A stretch of DNA of 35,732 nt from Caballeronia mineralivorans PML1(12). GTDB lineage: Bacteria; Pseudomonadota; Gammaproteobacteria; Burkholderiales; Burkholderiaceae. The notes beneath the pieces are model-generated. The model ran no database searches, was not told the DNA's origin, and saw nothing but the letters and a program-made list of their open reading frames with translations. The position numbers and the translations under genes are program-made. Positions 33,119 through 35,732 of the stretch are shown here, in pieces (position 1 is the stretch's first letter; each line of letters begins with the position of its first letter). The DNA lies in contig NZ_AEJF01000113.1 of the NCBI RefSeq assembly GCF_001028175.1, positions 1 to 35,732 on the forward strand. Direction: 5' to 3'.

Positions 33119-35485
33119 ATGGAAATTTCCGACCTGAAAGGTGTCCCCACCGACCAGCGCTACATCGGCAAGCGCGTCCTGCGTACCGAAGACAAGAAGC
33201 TGCTGCAAGGCCAGGGTTCCTACGTGGACGACGTGCACCTGCCAAACATGTTGCAGGCCGCGGTGCTGCGCAGCCCGCACGCGCACGCGAAGATCGTTTC
33301 GATCGACTGCACGGCCGCCCACGAACTCAAGGGTGTGCACGCGGTCTACACGCACGCGGACCTGACCGGCCGCGCACGCGGCCGCGCGCCCTCGATGCTG
33401 CCGAACCCGGCGATCCGCTTTGAGCGCACCCAGGAACTGCTCACCTCGACGGAAGTCACGTTCGCGGGCGAAGCGGTGGCGTTCGTCGTCGCGGACGACC
33501 GCTATATCGCGGAAGACGCCTGCGGACTGATCGAGATCGAGTACGACACGCTACCCGCCGTCGCCGAGTGCCGTGACGGACTGCGCCCCGAATCGCCGCT
33601 CTGTCACACCGACGCGAAAGACAATGTCGTCGCGCATATCGACATGGGTTTTGGTGACATCGATGCCGCCTTCAACAACGCGCCGCATGTCGTCGAGGAA
33701 ACGTACTGGCAAAACCGCGGGTCCGCGCATCCGATGGAGACGCGCGGTTATCTCGCCGAATATCACGCGACCAACGGCGAGTTGACCGTCTGGTCGTCGG
33801 GTCAGGCGCCGCACCACGAGAAGAAGAACCTCGTCGAGCTGCTCGAGTGGGATGCAGAGAAGCTGCGCGTGCTGATGAACGACGTCGGCGGCGGCTTCGG
33901 TCCGAAGCTGCCGTTCTATCCCGAAGAGGCACTCGTCGCGATCGCGGCGGTCGCGCTCAAGCGTCCTGTCAAATGGATCGAGGATCGGCGCGAGCATTTC
34001 CTCGCAGTCACGCAGGAGCGCGACCAGTGGTGGACCGTGCGAATCGCGCTTGAAAACGACGGCAAGATCCGCGGCGTGAAGCTCGAGATGGTGCACGACA
34101 ACGGCGCGTTCCTGCCGTGGGGCATCATCACGCCGTACATCTCGATCACGACGACGCCCGGCCCTTACGTGATCCCCGCGATGGCCGCAAAGCTCGACGT
34201 CGTCTATACGAACAAGTGCGCAACCTCGCCGGTACGCGGCGCAGGCCGTCCTCAGGCAGTGTTCGCCATGGAACGGATTCTCGACAAGGCCGCGCGCGCA
34301 CTCTGCATGGACCGCGCCGAGCTGCGCTGGCGCAACCTGATCCAGCCGGAGCAGATGCCGTATGACGCTGGCTTCATATATCGCGACGGCAGCCCGCTGC
34401 GTTACGACAGCGGCGACTATCCGGCCTGTCAAAAAGCAGCGCTCGAGCGCGCGAACTACGCGAGCTTTGCCGCGCGCAAGGCCGAGGCACGCCGCCAGGG
34501 CCGCTTCGTTGGCATCGGCATGGCGAGCTTCGTCGAAGGCACGGGCATGGGTCCGTTCGAGGGCGCAACGGTGCGCGTGCAGGCGAACGGCCGCATCGTC
34601 GTGATCACCGGCGCATCGCCGCAAGGTCAGGGCCACAAGACGACCTTCGCGCAGATCTGCGCCGAACAGCTGAATGTGCCCCTGGAAACAATCGACGTCG
34701 TTACCGGCGACACCGGCGGCATCTCGATGGGCGTCGGTACGTTCGCGAGCCGCGTGACGGTCAATGCCGGCAACTCGGTCTACATCGCCGCCCAGGCCGT
34801 GGGCGAGAAGATGCTCACGCTCGCTGCCCACCTGTGGAAGTGCGAAACCGACGAACTCCTGCTTGTCGGTGGCCACGTGGCGCGCCGCTCGGGTATCGAA
34901 CAGCGCATGAGCTACGGCGAACTCGCGAAGATCTCGCAGGGCATGCCGGGTTTCACGATGCCGAAGGGCCTCACCGCCGGCCTCGAGGAGACGAAATACT
35001 TCTCACCCGCGCAGTCGACGTACTGCAACGGCACGGCCGTCGTCGAACTCGAAGTCGATCGCGAAACCGGCCACATCACGATCCTCAACTATGTGATGGC
35101 GCACGACTCGGGCAAGCTCATCAATCCGATGATCGTCGACGGCCAGATCATCGGCTCGGTCGCACATGGCATTGGCAACGCGACGCTCGAATGGATGCAG
35201 TACGACGAGAACGCGCAGCCGACCACGACGAACTTCGGCGAATACCTGCTGCCGATGGCAACCGACGTGCCGAACATCGACATCGTGCACCTCGAAACGC
35301 CGTCGCCGCTGAACCCGCTCGGTGTCAAGGGCGCGGGCGAAGGCGGCACGATTCCGGCCGCCGCGGCAATCGTCGGGGCGATCGAGGACGCGCTCTCGGA
35401 ATACGGCGTCGAATTCACCGAAGCACCGCTCGTACCGCAGCGTGTGTTCCAGAAGCTCAAAGAGGCCGGCGCCTACGCGCGCTGA
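33119..35485 (+). CDS. Molybdenum hydroxylase large subunit, not a CO dehydrogenase
   Basis: This is a 788-residue xanthine-oxidase-family catalytic subunit binding the Mo-molybdopterin cofactor. GGGFG is at residues 257-261, the active-site loop SPVRGAGRPQ at 370-379 and the catalytic Glu741 in VKGAGEGGTIPAA. True form-I CO dehydrogenases have AYRCSFR in this loop, with the copper-binding Cys; here Cys is missing and the loop resembles form-II/uncharacterised members. It therefore hydroxylates an unknown (probably heteroaromatic or acyl-CoA) substrate with water as oxygen donor. The ATG at 33119 has GGAG 8 bases upstream, 4 bases after the small-subunit stop. Confidence 0.93.
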   Translation: MEISDLKGVPTDQRYIGKRVLRTEDKKLLQGQGSYVDDVHLPNMLQAAVLRSPHAHAKIVSIDCTAAHELKGVHAVYTHADLTGRARGRAPSMLPNPAIRFERTQELLTSTEVTFAGEAVAFVVADDRYIAEDACGLIEIEYDTLPAVAECRDGLRPESPLCHTDAKDNVVAHIDMGFGDIDAAFNNAPHVVEETYWQNRGSAHPMETRGYLAEYHATNGELTVWSSGQAPHHEKKNLVELLEWDAEKLRVLMNDVGGGFGPKLPFYPEEALVAIAAVALKRPVKWIEDRREHFLAVTQERDQWWTVRIALENDGKIRGVKLEMVHDNGAFLPWGIITPYISITTTPGPYVIPAMAAKLDVVYTNKCATSPVRGAGRPQAVFAMERILDKAARALCMDRAELRWRNLIQPEQMPYDAGFIYRDGSPLRYDSGDYPACQKAALERANYASFAARKAEARRQGRFVGIGMASFVEGTGMGPFEGATVRVQANGRIVVITGASPQGQGHKTTFAQICAEQLNVPLETIDVVTGDTGGISMGVGTFASRVTVNAGNSVYIAAQAVGEKMLTLAAHLWKCETDELLLVGGHVARRSGIEQRMSYGELAKISQGMPGFTMPKGLTAGLEETKYFSPAQSTYCNGTAVVELEVDRETGHITILNYVMAHDSGKLINPMIVDGQIIGSVAHGIGNATLEWMQYDENAQPTTTNFGEYLLPMATDVPNIDIVHLETPSPLNPLGVKGAGEGGTIPAAAAIVGAIEDALSEYGVEFTEAPLVPQRVFQKLKEAGAYAR

Positions 35486-35545
35486 CCTGCGCGGGCGCTC
35501 ATCGCGGACGCCCATCCCCTTTTTCATTGTTTGGACCTTTTCCCC

Positions 35546-35732
35546 ATGACGACCGAATTCACCGCAGCGCTCCACGATTCCGAATACCGGATCACCCTTG
35601 GCCAGCCGGACCTGGGCAACACGCTGACGCTCGACGCAATGCGTGCGCTCGCCGCCGAGATTCGCAAGGCCGGCCGCGACAGCGCCGTGAAAATCATCCG
35701 CATCCGCGCGTCCGGTCCCGCGTTCTGCCGCG
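35546..35732 (+). CDS. Enoyl-CoA hydratase/isomerase family protein, 5' part only
   Basis: The frame starts at ATG 35546 and runs off the window after 62 codons. GNTLTLDAMRALAAEIRKAG and IRASGPAFCRG-type ending are the crotonase-family N-terminal strand/helix and the start of the oxyanion-hole region. It lies 60 bases after the Mo subunit and is probably co-transcribed. If the operon processes CoA thioesters, this would be the hydration or ring-opening step. Confidence 0.8.
   Translation, partial: MTTEFTAALHDSEYRITLGQPDLGNTLTLDAMRALAAEIRKAGRDSAVKIIRIRASGPAFCR

Overview
The window is GC-rich (roughly 60%) DNA whose porins, LysR/GntR regulators, chr genes and aromatic-degradation genes point to a betaproteobacterium of the Burkholderiaceae, probably Paraburkholderia or Caballeronia. 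This assignment is inferred from gene content and protein style; no rRNA or other phylogenetic marker is present.

Region 1 (about 1-9.2 kb) is accessory DNA. An IS6-family element (1-827) has landed in the 3' end of a retron reverse-transcriptase gene and supplies its last six codons and stop. The retron operon reads leftward: a candidate msr/msd RNA (about 2280-2620), a small coiled-coil/hydrophobic protein, an XRE DNA-binding protein and the truncated RT. Divergent from it is a RES-domain toxin with its antitoxin-like partner, preceded by iterated CTTGACA motifs. Then come an AlpA-type regulator overlapping a truncated excisionase-like ORF, a membrane protein, an XRE repressor divergent from two tandem paralogues of unknown function, an AT-richer orphan gene, a small lipoprotein and a secreted-protein gene broken by an in-frame amber codon.

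Region 2 (9.2-17.6 kb) carries exported proteins (a beta-propeller-like protein and a cysteine-rich SUEL-lectin-like protein), gene-poor stretches, a periplasmic cupredoxin and a chromate-resistance operon: chrB, chrA, a Tat-exported Fe/Mn superoxide dismutase (chrC) and an ATP-grasp-like protein. A perfect 15+15 bp palindrome touches the chrB start codon.

Region 3 (17.9-28.4 kb) encodes aromatic uptake and oxidation. A LysR regulator is divergent from a four-gene Rieske oxygenase system (ferredoxin, reductase, alpha and beta subunits) that resembles anthranilate 1,2-dioxygenase/salicylate 5-hydroxylase. Convergent with it, on the minus strand, are two porins, an NCS2 permease and an MFS aromatic-acid-type transporter, which would carry substrates across both membranes.

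Region 4 (28.7 kb to the end) has a GntR/FCD regulator divergent from a likely catabolic operon: a carboxymuconolactone-decarboxylase-family protein, an alpha/beta hydrolase, a CoxG-like protein, a three-subunit molybdenum hydroxylase (FAD, 2Fe-2S, Mo subunits) and the start of an enoyl-CoA hydratase-family gene cut by the window edge. An identical 13-bp element lies upstream of both the MFS gene and the GntR/operon intergenic region, suggesting one regulon. The Mo subunit lacks the CO-dehydrogenase active-site loop, so the pathway is more likely oxidation of an (N- or O-hetero)aromatic or a CoA thioester than of CO. The substrate is not determinable here.
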